A DNA stretch of 64,000 nt from Rosa chinensis (taxonomy: Eukaryota > Streptophyta > Magnoliopsida > Rosales > Rosaceae), in contig NC_037091.1 of NCBI RefSeq assembly GCF_002994745.2, positions 27,906,289 through 27,970,288 of the forward strand, in the 5' to 3' direction. Position 1 is the stretch's first letter; each line of letters opens with the position of its first letter. Below, one piece after another: positions 46,413-59,072 of the stretch. Below the pieces are notes generated by a model. That model did not search any database. It worked only from the letters and a program-made list of their open reading frames with translations, and was not told where the DNA came from. The translations under genes were made by a program, and so were the position numbers.

Positions 46413-49120
46413 TGATACGTGCAAAAGCATTCGCCAATTTAAACCCTGAAAATGTCGAGCGTTAGTATAGAGTAAGCAGGGATCGTTCTAAACCGGGGAT
46501 TGAGGGTGCTAACATGTGAGAAACAAATTAAAGACAAGAATATACAAATTTACAAGTTTCACGAAAATTAGAATTTTTACAAGTACAAGCATGCATAGAT
46601 TTTCGAAACAACAAAGGAACAACAAAGAATTAGAGAGCACACATACATGTATCACGAATTAGAGAGCAAGGAATGAGAGAACAACAAAATATACAAGTAT
46701 ATATATACATAGAATTCGAAAGAAAGAGAGAATTTGAGTTAGAAAAGGTTATGGAAATCCTACTCCTATTTAAATACATTTTACAAATCCATATCATATT
46801 AGAAAACCATATACAACAAGGATTCCTAGTTATATACTAATTAGGATTACTTAATTACTAAGAAAACAAATTATTGACTAAGTCAAACACAAAATACTAA
46901 GTCAAAACTAACTCTAACTACTTTTCCTATAAAACACCAAAGAATCCCTAAAATTTAGGAACTCCTAAAAAACACAAAACAAATCCCTAAAAACCACCAA
47001 AATAATTCCTAGAAAACACTAACACATATTTACTATTCACGGACTCACTATTCACGAATTTAAAAACATTTATTTTAATTTTATTTTTATTTTAATTTTA
47101 TTATTTATATGAACATGCTACCTAAAAATTCTAAGTTAATTTTATTTATTTACACAAACAAGAAAACATAAAGATGGGGGGTTTTTGAAGATTGAAAACA
47201 TAAATTTTTCAGAAAATAATCAAGAACAAAAACGTTTATTTACATAGGTGGGAAAAGAAGAATTTTCGAAGAACAATTTTTCAAGAATTAATCAAGAACA
47301 ATCCATTCATGCAATCTTTAATCTTTTAGTTACCATGGAACGATATCAACCAAGAAACAAAGTTACAAGCGCCCGATGTCCCTTATATGACTTCCCTTTA
47401 CACAATTGAGTAGAACAAGCGCCTAAACAATATAATTCAAATGCAAGTATCACACAATCAAAGCAACTCATGATCTCATGCATTCAAATCATTAAGAACA
47501 AGTGAAAGTTTAGTCAATAAACATGCAAATTCAAGTACTCAAAGCAAGTCTTTTCATTACATGCATAATCTGATCTCGACCTTTGTACAAAGCCTTTACT
47601 ACCATATTGAACTAGGATCAACAAGCGTTCACCTAATTACTAGCTCCAATTACATGCAATCATTCTATGTTGCGCACCAAAGAACAAGAACACATAAAAG
47701 TTCTCCATAAAACAAAACCAGATTATCATTCCATATTTCGGCAACTAATAAAGATCAAACACACATAAACCAATCAATCATTGAAAAGAACATCAAAATT
47801 GCATTCAAAAATCAGATTGTTAACTCATAGTTTCGGTTTCACTCTTAAAAGAATCAAAACAGAAAATTACAACTACAAGCATACTAAACCGTGAAGAAAA
47901 CATAGGGAAGATGGTAGAACAACCCTTGATCACGTCCCAAAGACCCAAAGCAGCTCCAAGGTGGTGGCACAAGGTGAAGATCACGGCAAAGATGGAGGAT
48001 GGCACGGCTAGAACTTGCAAGATGCGAAAACCTGAAACTTGAGAGCAAACCGGTGAGAAACGAAATTGTGGAGAATAATGTGCGACCCCTGAACGTCTTA
48101 TACACAAGGTATATATAGTAGAACGTCTCAAGGCACTCCCAATTCGTTTCTACTTGGTTTCTCTTAATTCGTGTTGATTTAGGACTTCTTTCTCCCAAAA
48201 CAGATTTCCGGCAGGATTGACCTCAGTCCACTAAAACGGCCATAACTTCCTCTAGAAAATAGCTATTGATGAACCGTAAAACGCTCTGGAAACTAGACAT
48301 CCGTAGCTTTCCAACCATATAAAGATCATAATTTTCTGAGCTCTGAACGATTTATGACACTCCGTTGAAGTTGACTGATCTGCACAGGCAGATTTCCGAA
48401 TCTGTAATGGATTTGACTTTTAATGCACAAGTTGAGTCCAATTCGGTTTTCCTTCACATCACATGCCTCTCACATGCCTTGCACGCCTATTATGAAGTAG
48501 AAACGTCAAGAACCTTCAAGAACCCTCAAGAATCTCACGAAATTCCAATCCTTACTCAACAAGAAGTCCAAATTCCACATTGCTTTGTAATTCGAATCTC
48601 TTGTTGCTTTCTCTTCCATGTGTACGGCATATGGTCTTCTTGAGTCTTCTAGATACTTCATGAATGTTCCATAGCTCTCCTAGTATGAGTAGAACTCCAT
48701 ATGCAAGTAGGTTTCCTAGTTGAATACTGCTTCCTTTTCCGAGATGCTTCTACACTCTTCCGGAACCTTCTTGAGTAATCCTTATCCAACAGGGACTCCT
48801 TATCACACTAGGATTCCTTATTTGAGTAGAATTGGGTTTCCCTGTCCAAGTAGAACTTCTAATTTCCGTGACTTAAGAGTTTGAATCCAAGTCAGCTTCT
48901 GATTCCTACTCCAACTAGGATTCCTTTTCCTAGTCAAACTGGGAGAACTTCCATTTCTTCATTTCTGCGCCACTTGTGCCTTCCTTAGCCACTTTTGGAC
49001 TTTGAGACTCCATTTACACCTGCAAAACACTAACTAAGTTAAATTGATCAAGATAAAGGAAATAACTTAGCAAAATATAGGGTTTAAACATTATAAACGT
49101 CGCATTTTATGCTCCTATCA
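46413..49120 (-). repeat. 3' LTR of element D
   Basis: 2708 bp, TGATACGTGC to GCTCCTATCA on the plus strand. The conserved LTR terminal block is at the left (cagggatcgttctaaaccggggattgagg, about 46478-46506). A TATA box (minus strand) is at 48110-48118. U3 at about 48640-48960 has repeated phrases such as tcctagtt and aactaggattcc, as in H and I. Confidence 0.88.
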
Positions 49121-51650
49121 AATTCCCCCACACTTAGCTTTTGCTAGTCCCTTAGCAAAATCAACATAACAAACCAAAAAGACTACAACACAAAACAAAG
49201 AAACTAACGAAAAAGACTAAGTATAACAAACGAAAATCAAAGACTCAAGACTCAAAACATATAACACAAAAAGACTTAAACGAAAATCAAAACCAAAAAC
49301 AAAGACCAAGACGTTGACACACACAATGACCTCTATTGCCCTTTAACATATTGTCTCAGAAATCTCTTACTTTCAAGTCACTAAGATTAGCACTTAACTA
49401 AGCATCACATCTTCAAGATATTCGAGAGCTAATTACAACATATAATCCACATATAAGCATGTAAGACTTGGGGGTAAACAATGGTGATGGGTTCTTTAAC
49501 ATATTTCAAACAAGTCATGATTCAAACCTCACATGGATAAATCACTCTTTCTTCTCTCAGATTCAAGGCTCATGCTTAAAAGCTTATCACTCAAGTATAT
49601 GTGAAAGATTAGCAAGTGGATCACATATGTATAAGAAACGAAAGCACATATATTCATTTTTTTTTTAAAGATCTCATGAAAGATATCAACTACTTGCACA
49701 GATGAACCCAAGCCATAAGTTCAACAGTTATAACTCATCTCCACAGATCAAATGTTGTCCCATCTTAAGGATCAAAGAGGTCTTACAATTTAAGGTTGTA
49801 ATGGGGCCAAGGCTTAAGGTTAAAAGAAACGAAGGGATAGGAAAATCACAAAGTATCCTAAAAACCTAGTAGAGCACTTGTTGATGTAGAGAGACTACTT
49901 TCCTCGAAATCCACCATGTATAGCAAAACGTCATGTATCCTCCAAGGCTTATAAAAGGGCCAAGTACCATTATGTTGGGCCCAAACTTCATTCTAACCTT
50001 CTTTTGAACAAGTGAATTGGACAAAGACCAAATTTTTCAACAATGGGCCTTCAATTCAAAGCAAACTCCAAATCCACTAAGTATAGGGGACTAAAATCCA
50101 TAAACATAAAACAATAGCAAACATTTTTTCTTTAATTGCCGAAATTTCTTTTATTTTTTTTTTATGATTTCATTTTTTCTTCTTTCGGCAATTACATACA
50201 ATATTTCTTTCTATGGACAAGTCTACCCCCACACTTGAACTTCTTCATGTCTTCAAAATTCATCATTGACGCCAAAACTCCATGCAAAGTCTCAAAAATA
50301 TGCTCCACTAAGTCTTTAGAACAAAGGGTATGGATATAACTATACTAGGGTTAAGGGTTAAGGAATTTTTGAGGGTGATGAAAGAAAAGGCTCAATGTAG
50401 GCTCAAAAGGGTTAAACTAGGGGAGTCCCACGACGGGCACAAATAGGGACACAGGCTATATTTGGCAATGGTGGTAAAATCCTAAGTAAGTACCTTTATC
50501 CTTTCCAGAATCAGGGCCATATATTGATCATAAACGTCTCAACAAGCATAATAGTGAATTCTAGCATTCTCTAGTCCATCAAACTTAATCTATGGCAAGT
50601 AATCAATCAAGATGAAAGAATAATGAGATCAACAAAATCATCGCCAAGAAAATAAGAGTATACTTCATTTTTTTCCATTAATCACTCACAAAGAAAGGGC
50701 ACATGGCTCAAATTCTCACAAGGGTTATTATGAATCACAACTTATCTTCCACATGTTCATATTCTGTACCAAAGTTACGCATACACCATATCTACTACAC
50801 ATTCATATGCTTTTCATAAATCATAATTAACCAAAGAATATCATCAAACATTATCTCAATCTTGTGATCCTCTTTTAGCCTTAATTTCAGAGATATAAAC
50901 TCATCCTAGACAGTTAAAAGGGCATCCTAAGACTCAATCACACAACAAAACCAAAAACAACCATGTAAATGACGCACAAACAAGACAAAAACGTTTTGGA
51001 CTTAGGGTTATTTCCCTTCTCCTTTCGGTAACTCCTTTGGAACATGACCAGGTGAAGAGAGGAACGATTTTGGCGGAGCTCAGCTCACTTGATTGACAGG
51101 GGACGAGACCCTTTGTCAGCACTTCTCATATCCAAACTAGACCTTAGACATCACATCCCATTGGATGCGCCTATGATGAAGAAGATATTTACCCAAAATT
51201 CATTTTGACTCTAACAATAAACAACAAAACAAAAACACAAGTATAAAAATCGAAACATGAAACACAAAACCTAAAACAAAGTTAACGCAAATTATTTTAT
51301 TTTATTTTTTTATTTTTTTTTCGATTTTTTATTTTGTTTTCTTTTTTATAACCACAAAACTAGCTCCTAAAAACAAAGTGAAACGTTATACCCTTCCCCC
51401 ACACTTAAATCATGCATTGTCCTCAATGTATAAACAAGTATAAAGCACACAAAAAATCAAGCAAGCATGGCAGAAGAGTTAACGCAACAAATCCTAAAAC
51501 AAAGATAAAGTTTTCGAAAATAAAAGAGAATGGAAGAGTTCAAGAAAGCAAATCTGCGTTGATGGCTCCTCCACAGCTACGGATGAAATGGGTTGCCTCC
51601 CATGCAGCGCTTAATATTTAAAGTCTTTCAGCCTAGACTTGCACCTTCAT
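49121..51650 (-). other. Post-pol region and polypurine tract of element D
   Basis: No env-like or other gene is recognised. On the minus strand it starts with the post-ORF hairpins (51621-51640 and 51588-51603). It carries AAGTGTGGGGG at 51396-51406, 50226-50236 and in the true polypurine tract (49121-49135), and ends with the TTTTGCTA hairpin (49139-49160). Blocks shared with A, B and C include gagtcccacgacgggcac near 50425. A leader-like module with attttggcggagctcagctc sits at about 50990-51180, an unexpected place for it. Confidence 0.75.
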
Positions 51651-54632
51651 TTATTCTTCTGGTTGTGGCGCCTCCTGGAGGGGTACATCCTCCACATTAT
51701 GCTCCACAAACGCCTCATAATAAGGCTTAAGACGATGTCCATTCACCTTGAATTCTGCTCCAGTAATATGGCTCTTTATCTGTATAGCACCATGAGGAAA
51801 AACATTAGTAACAATAAAAGGACCAACCCATCTAGAACGCAACTTACCAGGAAAAAGTCTTAATCTGGAATGAAATAAAAGAACTTTTTGACCAACTACA
51901 AAGGTCTTTCCACGAATCATCTTATCATGAAAAGCCTTTGTCTTTTCCTTGTAGATCCGTGCACTATCATAGGCATCATTCCGAATTTCCTCAAGCTCAT
52001 TGAGTTGCAATTTCCTATGAAGTCCAGCTGCATCCAAATCCATGTTAAACGTCTTGATTGCCCACCAAGCTCGATGCTCCAACTCCACAGGTAAGTGACA
52101 CTGTTTCCCATACACCAAACGAAATGGAGACATCCCAATTGGCGTCTTGAAAGCCGTCCTATATGCCCAAAGAGCATCCTCCAAACGTTGGCTCCAATCC
52201 TTCCTTGAAGGACCCACGGTTTTCTCAAGTATCCTCTTGATCTCCCTATTTGAAACTTCTGCTTGTCCACTTGTTTGAGGATGATAAGGCGTTGAAACCT
52301 TATGAGTCACATGATACTTCCTAAGCAAAGCTTCAATGGTCTTGTTGCAAAAGTGAGAACCTCCATCACTAATGAGTGCTCTAGGCATGCCAAACCTACT
52401 AAAAATATTAGACTTTATAAACCCTGCAACAACCTTAGAATCATTAGTCCTGGTGGCTTTCGCTTCCACCCACTTAGAAACATAATCAACAGCCAAGAGA
52501 ATATAAAGGAAACCATTAGATGAAGGAAAAGGACCCATGAAATCTATACCCCAAACGTCAAAGATTTCGACTATTATAACAGGAGTTAAAGGCATTTGAT
52601 CTCTAGGTCCTAAATTACCAGTTCTTTGGCACCTATCACATGTCATACAAAAATTATATGCATCTTTAAATATAGTAGGCCAATAAAAACCACATTCCAA
52701 CACCTTCCTAGCAGTTCTATCCGAGCCAAAGTGACCACCACATTGTTTAGAATGACAAAACTCAAGTATAGCTTTTTGTTCATTATTAGGCACACATCTC
52801 CTTATCAATTTATCAGAACAATATTTCCACAAGTAAGGATCATCCCAAACATATTGTCTAGCTAAAAACTTAAGTCTATCACGTTGAGCACTTAGCATAT
52901 TACTAGGGAAGGTTTTGGACACCAAATAATTAACAATATCTGCGTACCAAGGCTCACTTACCTGAATTCCGAAGAGTTGTTCATCCGGAAACATCTCCAC
53001 TAAGGGTATGGCGTCCTCTTCACTCACTAGCCTACTCAAGTGATCTGCCACAACGTTGTCAGAGCCCTTTTTATCCTTGATCTCAACGTCAAACTCTTGA
53101 AGCAAGAGTATCCAACGAATTAGCCTAGGTTTTGCCTCCTTCTTTGACATCAGGTACCTCAGAGCTGCATGATCAGAATAAATAATAACTTTAGTACCCA
53201 ACAAATAAGATCGAAATTTCTCTAAGGCAAAAACAACAGCTAAAAGTTCTTTTTCAGTTGTAGAGTAATTGAGTTGAGCATCATTAAGGGTCCTAGAAGC
53301 ATAGTAGATGGCGTGGGGCTTCTTGTCCCTTCTTTGTCCTAGCACGGCCCCAATGGCATAATCAGAGGCGTCACACATGATCTCAAAGGGTAGAGACCAA
53401 TCTGGTGGAAGCATAATTGGTGCAGACGTTAGAAGCTCCTTCAAAGTGTTGAATGCCTTCTTGCAATCCTCATCAAACTCAAACGCCACTTCCTTTTGAA
53501 GTAGACGACATAGGGGCCTAGAAATCTTGGAGAAGTCCTTGATAAAGCGCCTGTAGAAACCTGCATGTCCAAGAAAAGAACGGACCTCCCTCACACTTGT
53601 GGGGTATGGTAAGTATCTAACAAGATCTACTTTAGCTTTATCTACTTCAATTCCACGTTTAGAGATAATATGCCCTAAAACTATTCCCTGTTTAACCATA
53701 AAGTGACATTTTTCCCAATTTAAAACAAGGTTAGTTTCTTCACAACGTACAAGTATCAATTCTAAGTTACTTAAGCAATTTTCGAAATCTTTACCAAAGA
53801 CAGAAAAGTCATCCATAAAAACTTCAATAATTTTCTCAATAAAATCAGAAAAGATACTTACCATGCACCTTTGAAACGTACCTGGGGCGTTGCATAGTCC
53901 GAATGGCATTCTTCTGTAGGCAAACGTACCAAAAGGACAAGTGAAGGTCGTTTTCTCTTGATCCTCATGAGCAATGGCGATCTGATTGTAACCAGAATAT
54001 CCATCCAAGAAGCAATAGAACTCATGACCTGCTAACCTCTCAAGCATCTGATCAATGAATGGCAAGGGGAAGTGATCCTTCCTAGTAGTGGCGTTGAGCT
54101 TCCTATAGTCTATGCAAACTCGATGTCCAGTCACAGTTCTCTGAGGCACTAACTCATTCTCTGCATTCTTCACAACAGTTATCCCAGACTTCTTTGGCAC
54201 AACCTGAACTGGTGAAACCCACTTAGAGTCTGAAATAGGGTATATGACGCCACAATCAAGGAGCTTGATGACTTCTTTCTTCACAACTTCCTTCATGGGT
54301 GGATTCAATCGTCTTTGAGCCTCCCTAGTTGGCTTAGCTCCCTCCTCAAGCAAAATCCTGTGGACACAAGTGGTAGGGCTAATTCCCTTAATGTCTGCTA
54401 AAGTCCAACCAATTGCAGTCTTGTGCCTCCTAAGCATCTCCACAAGCTTGTCCTCTTGAGTAGACGTCAATGATGAAGATATAATTACTGGCAACGTCTC
54501 TTTATCTCCCAAATAAACATACTTCAAATGATCTGGTAATGGCTTTAACTCTAGGGTAGGTGCCTGAATCACTGAAGGTAAAGGTTTATTAGTAGAGACG
54601 GAAAGTGAAAAAGAAGGACTTGACTTACCTAC
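51651..54632 (-). CDS. pol: Pol of element D: RT, RNase H, integrase (N-terminus cut off by C)
   Basis: This polyprotein copies the element's RNA into DNA and inserts it. The frame is open from the insertion junction at 54632 to the stop at 51651. Counting from codon 54572 as residue 1, the RT lies at about 100-300 with [20 protein letters not shown] and the active site F252-M-D254-D255. RNase H follows with D401 (MCDAS), [19 protein letters not shown] and [11 protein letters not shown]. The integrase has a zinc-binding [10 protein letters not shown] ... CMTCDRC part and the catalytic triad D677, D736, E772, with exactly 35 residues between the last two. No chromodomain is visible after the integrase. 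Codon 54572 is GTG and not the true start; the upstream codons are open (for example [17 protein letters not shown]), and protease lies on the far side of C. Best fit is the Athila lineage. Confidence 0.93.
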   Translation of the reverse strand, partial: VGKSSPSFSLSVSTNKPLPSVIQAPTLELKPLPDHLKYVYLGDKETLPVIISSSLTSTQEDKLVEMLRRHKTAIGWTLADIKGISPTTCVHRILLEEGAKPTREAQRRLNPPMKEVVKKEVIKLLDCGVIYPISDSKWVSPVQVVPKKSGITVVKNAENELVPQRTVTGHRVCIDYRKLNATTRKDHFPLPFIDQMLERLAGHEFYCFLDGYSGYNQIAIAHEDQEKTTFTCPFGTFAYRRMPFGLCNAPGTFQRCMVSIFSDFIEKIIEVFMDDFSVFGKDFENCLSNLELILVRCEETNLVLNWEKCHFMVKQGIVLGHIISKRGIEVDKAKVDLVRYLPYPTSVREVRSFLGHAGFYRRFIKDFSKISRPLCRLLQKEVAFEFDEDCKKAFNTLKELLTSAPIMLPPDWSLPFEIMCDASDYAIGAVLGQRRDKKPHAIYYASRTLNDAQLNYSTTEKELLAVVFALEKFRSYLLGTKVIIYSDHAALRYLMSKKEAKPRLIRWILLLQEFDVEIKDKKGSDNVVADHLSRLVSEEDAIPLVEMFPDEQLFGIQVSEPWYADIVNYLVSKTFPSNMLSAQRDRLKFLARQYVWDDPYLWKYCSDKLIRRCVPNNEQKAILEFCHSKQCGGHFGSDRTARKVLECGFYWPTIFKDAYNFCMTCDRCQRTGNLGPRDQMPLTPVIIVEIFDVWGIDFMGPFPSSNGFLYILLAVDYVSKWVEAKATRTNDSKVVAGFIKSNIFSRFGMPRALISDGGSHFCNKTIEALLRKYHVTHKVSTPYHPQTSGQAEVSNREIKRILEKTVGPSRKDWSQRLEDALWAYRTAFKTPIGMSPFRLVYGKQCHLPVELEHRAWWAIKTFNMDLDAAGLHRKLQLNELEEIRNDAYDSARIYKEKTKAFHDKMIRGKTFVVGQKVLLFHSRLRLFPGKLRSRWVGPFIVTNVFPHGAIQIKSHITGAEFKVNGHRLKPYYEAFVEHNVEDVPLQEAPQPEE

Positions 54633-57102
54633 TGATGTCGCTTTTGTTGAGCGACCAATTTAACCCTGAAATGTCATTAGTAGTATAAAGTAAGTAGGGA
54701 TCGTTCTATTCCGGGGATTGAGGGTACACCTGTCATTGTCAAACAATTAAACAATTAAAATTAAAACAAAGTATAATATTTACAAAAATAAAACAAAATA
54801 TATACATAATTTAACCCTGAAATGTCATTAGTAGTATAAAGTAAGTAGGGATCGTTCTATTCCGGGGATTGAGGGTACACCTGTCATTGTCAAACAATTA
54901 AACAATTAAAATTAAAACAAAGTATAATATTTACAAAAATAAAACAAAATATATACATATTTACGAAAAAGGGGGGATTTTTGATTTTGGTTTTCTATTT
55001 TCGAAAATAAAAGCTAACTAAATAATTAAAAACGCAAAAACATAAAAATATAAATGGAATGTAAGAACAAAGATCAAAGTCGAAACTCATGATTAAAATT
55101 GATTCAAGTTCATCATTGTTCATCATAGTCATGCAAGAGGAGTTGATCATGTGAAACGTTCAAAAGCAAACAATTTCCCATATTTTACTTTCAATGCTAA
55201 TTAACCTAAGCGAAAGCACCTAGATTAATCCTATCAAACATGCAATCAAACCCTAGAAAGCTAGTCAATCATGTCATGTTTAACGCATTAAGCACCTAGA
55301 AAGGCTATCAACTCAAATGTGCAACTTAGTATGAAAAAGTCCACCTAATTGCAATCTTCTTTGATTAAATTCGGTTTTTGTACAAAACCTTTACTACTTA
55401 TCGATCCAAGAACACAAAACCAAAAAGTTGATTCATGTTCTTAAATTCGTAGCACCAATTATATCAAAACCCTAAGTGTTTGCAACCACATAAGATTAAA
55501 ATACAAAAGTTATCTATCATGCAAATTTAATCGAACACTCACACAAAAGCAACCATAAATCGCAATATATGAATCTGAAAATTAACAATTCATCATAAAA
55601 TTTCAGAAAACAATACTTGTTCATACATATGTGTCAACTAAGGCAAAACCAACGAAAATACAAAGCAAAGGTACAAGGAGAATCGGATTACACCGTGATG
55701 AAGATGAGATGAATGAAGTGATGATGTGGTCTCTTGAATTTCGAAAGCAATCTTCAAGGTGGAGGGTGGATGGTGTGCACGGCTTGTCTTCTTCTTCCTT
55801 GGCCTTGCTTGCACTTCGTGGTTGCCCTAGAGGATGGAGAGGAGCACGGCTAGTCTAAAGAGTTTTCTGAATTATTTTCTCAAAGTGTAAACGTAAAGAA
55901 TGGAGCTTGGAACTCCAAAACGTTGAGAAGAGGGGAGGTTATATAGGGGACGGCCAACTTGCTCTCCAAGCCGTGTAAACCTTATGGAATTAATCTGAAA
56001 ATTCCACATAATTTCCTCCAATAATATCTTGCCAAATAAGCCCTATGAGGTGGTTCAACCAATCACAAAATTCCATTTAATTCCCTAAATAATCTTGCCG
56101 AAATTCCCTTGATATAATTCTGATTTTTGTAGTTCAATTCGGCCAAACTTCCTTTAGGGAATTAAGGAATGTATCTAGACTTCTTTTGAGCTTTTCTTGG
56201 TCTCCACCTTTTTCTCTTTCCTTTTATTTCTCCCTTGAATATCTCCTTGCCGAATTCTCTAGGGTTTTCTTTTAATTCACACGGCAACTTCCTTCTTTTC
56301 CTCTTGGCTTGGACGGCAAAAGATATTCTAGGGTTTATCTCTTGATGAATTTCCATAAAAATAGCCCTAGAAAATCTCCCTAGAAAATCTCCTTTTAATT
56401 TCTGATTTTCCACGTCATTTTCCTTGTTTCTCTCTTCATTTTGGACGGCAAACATCTCTAGGGTTTCTTCATTGCGTCACAAACCCTAATTGCATGGGCT
56501 TTGTGGGCTTTTGATCCATTTGCCGAAAATCCAACAAGTCTTGAGAGTTCTTGGGCCTCCATGCGCCACCTTTGTGCCATGTCATCATCTAGAGTCTTCA
56601 AGAAGCTTCTCTCATGCCATGTCACTTCATTAATTCGATCTCTATTCATGGTTGGCTCAAGAGTCTTGTTTTGGCAAGCTTTCCTTTTCTGGACAGGGTT
56701 TCCTGGTTGGACCAGGAAAGCTTCATTTCTTCATTTCTGCTCATTTGTGCTTCCCTTTGTACTTCATCTTGTCTCCCTCCAACGTTGGCTAGCTTCTCTC
56801 TCCATTTGTGAGCTCGTTTCAGCTCATTTGTGACAAGGACCTGAAAATAGAAACTAGTAAGAAAAATAGAAACTTTCCTAAAATGAAAAGTGGGAAACTT
56901 TCTAAAAATGAAAAATAGAAACTACTAAAAATGGAAACTTACTAAAAATGATAAATAAAAACTACAAAAATAGAAACTTTCTACAAATAGGAACTTTCCC
57001 AATCAAAGAATGGAAACTTTCCTAAACAGGGTTTTATTAAGGAAATAACGCAGAAAATGCAGGGAAAAGCAAGTAAAACGTCGCATTAAAATGCTCCTAT
57101 CA
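54633..57102 (-). repeat. 3' LTR of element C, with a 151-bp duplication
   Basis: 2470 bp, TGATGTCGCT to CTCCTATCA on the plus strand; a minus-strand TATA is at 55939-55946. Units 54657-54807 and 54808-54958 are a tandem duplication of the LTR's terminal block, absent from the other LTR of this element at 62364 and from all B LTRs. Confidence 0.92.
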
Positions 57103-59072
57103 AATTCCCCCACACTTAGCTTTTGCTAGTCCCTTAGCAAAATCACACTAAGACACACACTAAGACTCAACGAAAATTAAAGACTTGACACGAAACAGAC
57201 TCTATAGCCCTTCAACTTTTTGTCTCAGCAATCTCTTACTTTCACAACACCAAGATTAGCACTTCACCAAGAATAAATGTTTAGGCATTCGAGAGTTAAT
57301 TAAAACACATAATCTTCACATACACAAGTAGGACTTGGTTGTAACAATGGTGATGGGTTCTGTTAAGCATGTTTCAGACAAGTATGATTCAATCCTCACA
57401 AGGCATATCCACTCTTTCTTCTCTCAGAATTCAAGGCAATGCTTAAAAGCTTATACACTCAAGTATATGTGAAAGATAGCAAGTATATCACATAATGTAA
57501 GAAACGAAAGCACATGTATAATTTTCTTTAAAGATCTCATGAAGGATACCAACTACTTGCACAGATGGACCCAAGCCATAGGTTCAACTCTTGTAACTCA
57601 TCTCCACATCAAGGGCTGTCCCATCTTAAGGATCAAGAAGGTCTTTTCAAGGGTTGTAATGGGTTAAGGCTCAAGGTTTTAAGAAATGAAGGGTAAGGAT
57701 TTATCAAAGTGTCCTAAAAACCTAGCAGAGCATATGTAAATGTAGAGACCACAAGAAATCCACCAATGCATTGCAAAAACGTCACTTCCCCTAGAGGTAA
57801 CATAAAAGGGGCCTAGTGTCTTCATGTTGGGCCCAATCTTCATTGTAAACTTCCCCTGAACTACAGTGAATGGACAAAGGTCAAATTTTTCTTTAATAGG
57901 CCTTCATTTCAAAGTAAACTCCAAAATCACTAAGTATGGGGGACTAAAATCCATAAATATTTCTTTCTTTTCTTTTCTAGCCGTACATTTTTTCTCTTCT
58001 TTTCATTTTTCACGGCTTTCACATATATTTTTTTTTTTTTTTTCTTTATGGACAAGTCTACCCCCACACTTGAACTTTAACCTCTTCTCAATTTTCCTCC
58101 TTAGCATCAAACCCATGTAGTATGTCTCAAAAGATAGCTCCACTAAGTTCTTAGAACAAAGGGTAGGGTTGTTACTATACTAAGCTTCATGGTTAAGGAT
58201 TTTAGGGTGATGAACGAAAAGGCTTAATGTAGGCTCAAAGGGGCTAATCTAGGGGAGTCCCACGACGGGCACAAATGGGGACACAAGTTTATATGGCAAT
58301 GGTGGTAATTCCTAGGATGCCTCTATCCCTTCCAGAATCAGGGCCATGTATTGATATAACGTCTCAACAAGCACAAGAGTGAATTCTAGCATTCTCTAGT
58401 CCATCAAACTTAATCTATGGCAAGCAGTCAATCAAATGAAAGAATAATGAGATCATCAAAACATCGCCAAGAAAATAAGAATATATTTTTCATTTTACTC
58501 CAAGAAAAAGGGACATGGGCTCAATTATCTCACATGGGTTTTTATGAATCAAAACTCATCTTAACATGCTCATATTTTCTGTACCAAAGTTTCTAAATCC
58601 ATATCCACTACACATGCATATATATCTCATATATCTCAATTAACCAAAGAATACCGTGTTTAAATCATCTCAATTTTGTGATCCTCTTTTAGTCATGATT
58701 TCAAAGATATAGAATCATCCTAGACAGTTGAAAGGGCATCCTAAGACTCAAAACAAAAACAAAAGCAACGAAAATTTTTAAATTTTTGACATTTTTCAAT
58801 TTTTTTTTTGTATTTTTCAATATATGACTCAATATAAATCCCTTCCCCCACACTTAAATATTGCATTGTCCTCAATGTAATCAATTAAAAGCATGCAATG
58901 AAACACTTAAGCATATAGGGATGAAATTTACGAAAATAATACTAAATTCAAAAAGCAAAAACGAAAAATAAAAGATAAGGATAAAGAAAGCAAATCTGAT
59001 TTGCATGGGTTGCCTCCCAAGTAGCGCTTGGTTTTAACGTCTTCTCAGCCTAGACGTGGTTTCCTCTTCTCC
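57103..59072 (-). other. 3' non-coding region of element C
   Basis: It matches the 3' region of B in the same order. CCCCCACACTT (the complement of AAGTGTGGGGG) lies at 58845-58855, 58061-58071 and in the polypurine tract 57103-57117. The TTTTGCTA hairpin is at 57121-57142. The post-ORF hairpins are at 59037-59057 and 59016-59029. I see no gene. Confidence 0.85.

Noticed and set aside
54570..54572. Start codon of pol at 54572
   Set aside because: The codon is GTG and the frame is open upstream to the insertion junction at 54632. The true protein is longer and its N-terminus lies beyond element C.
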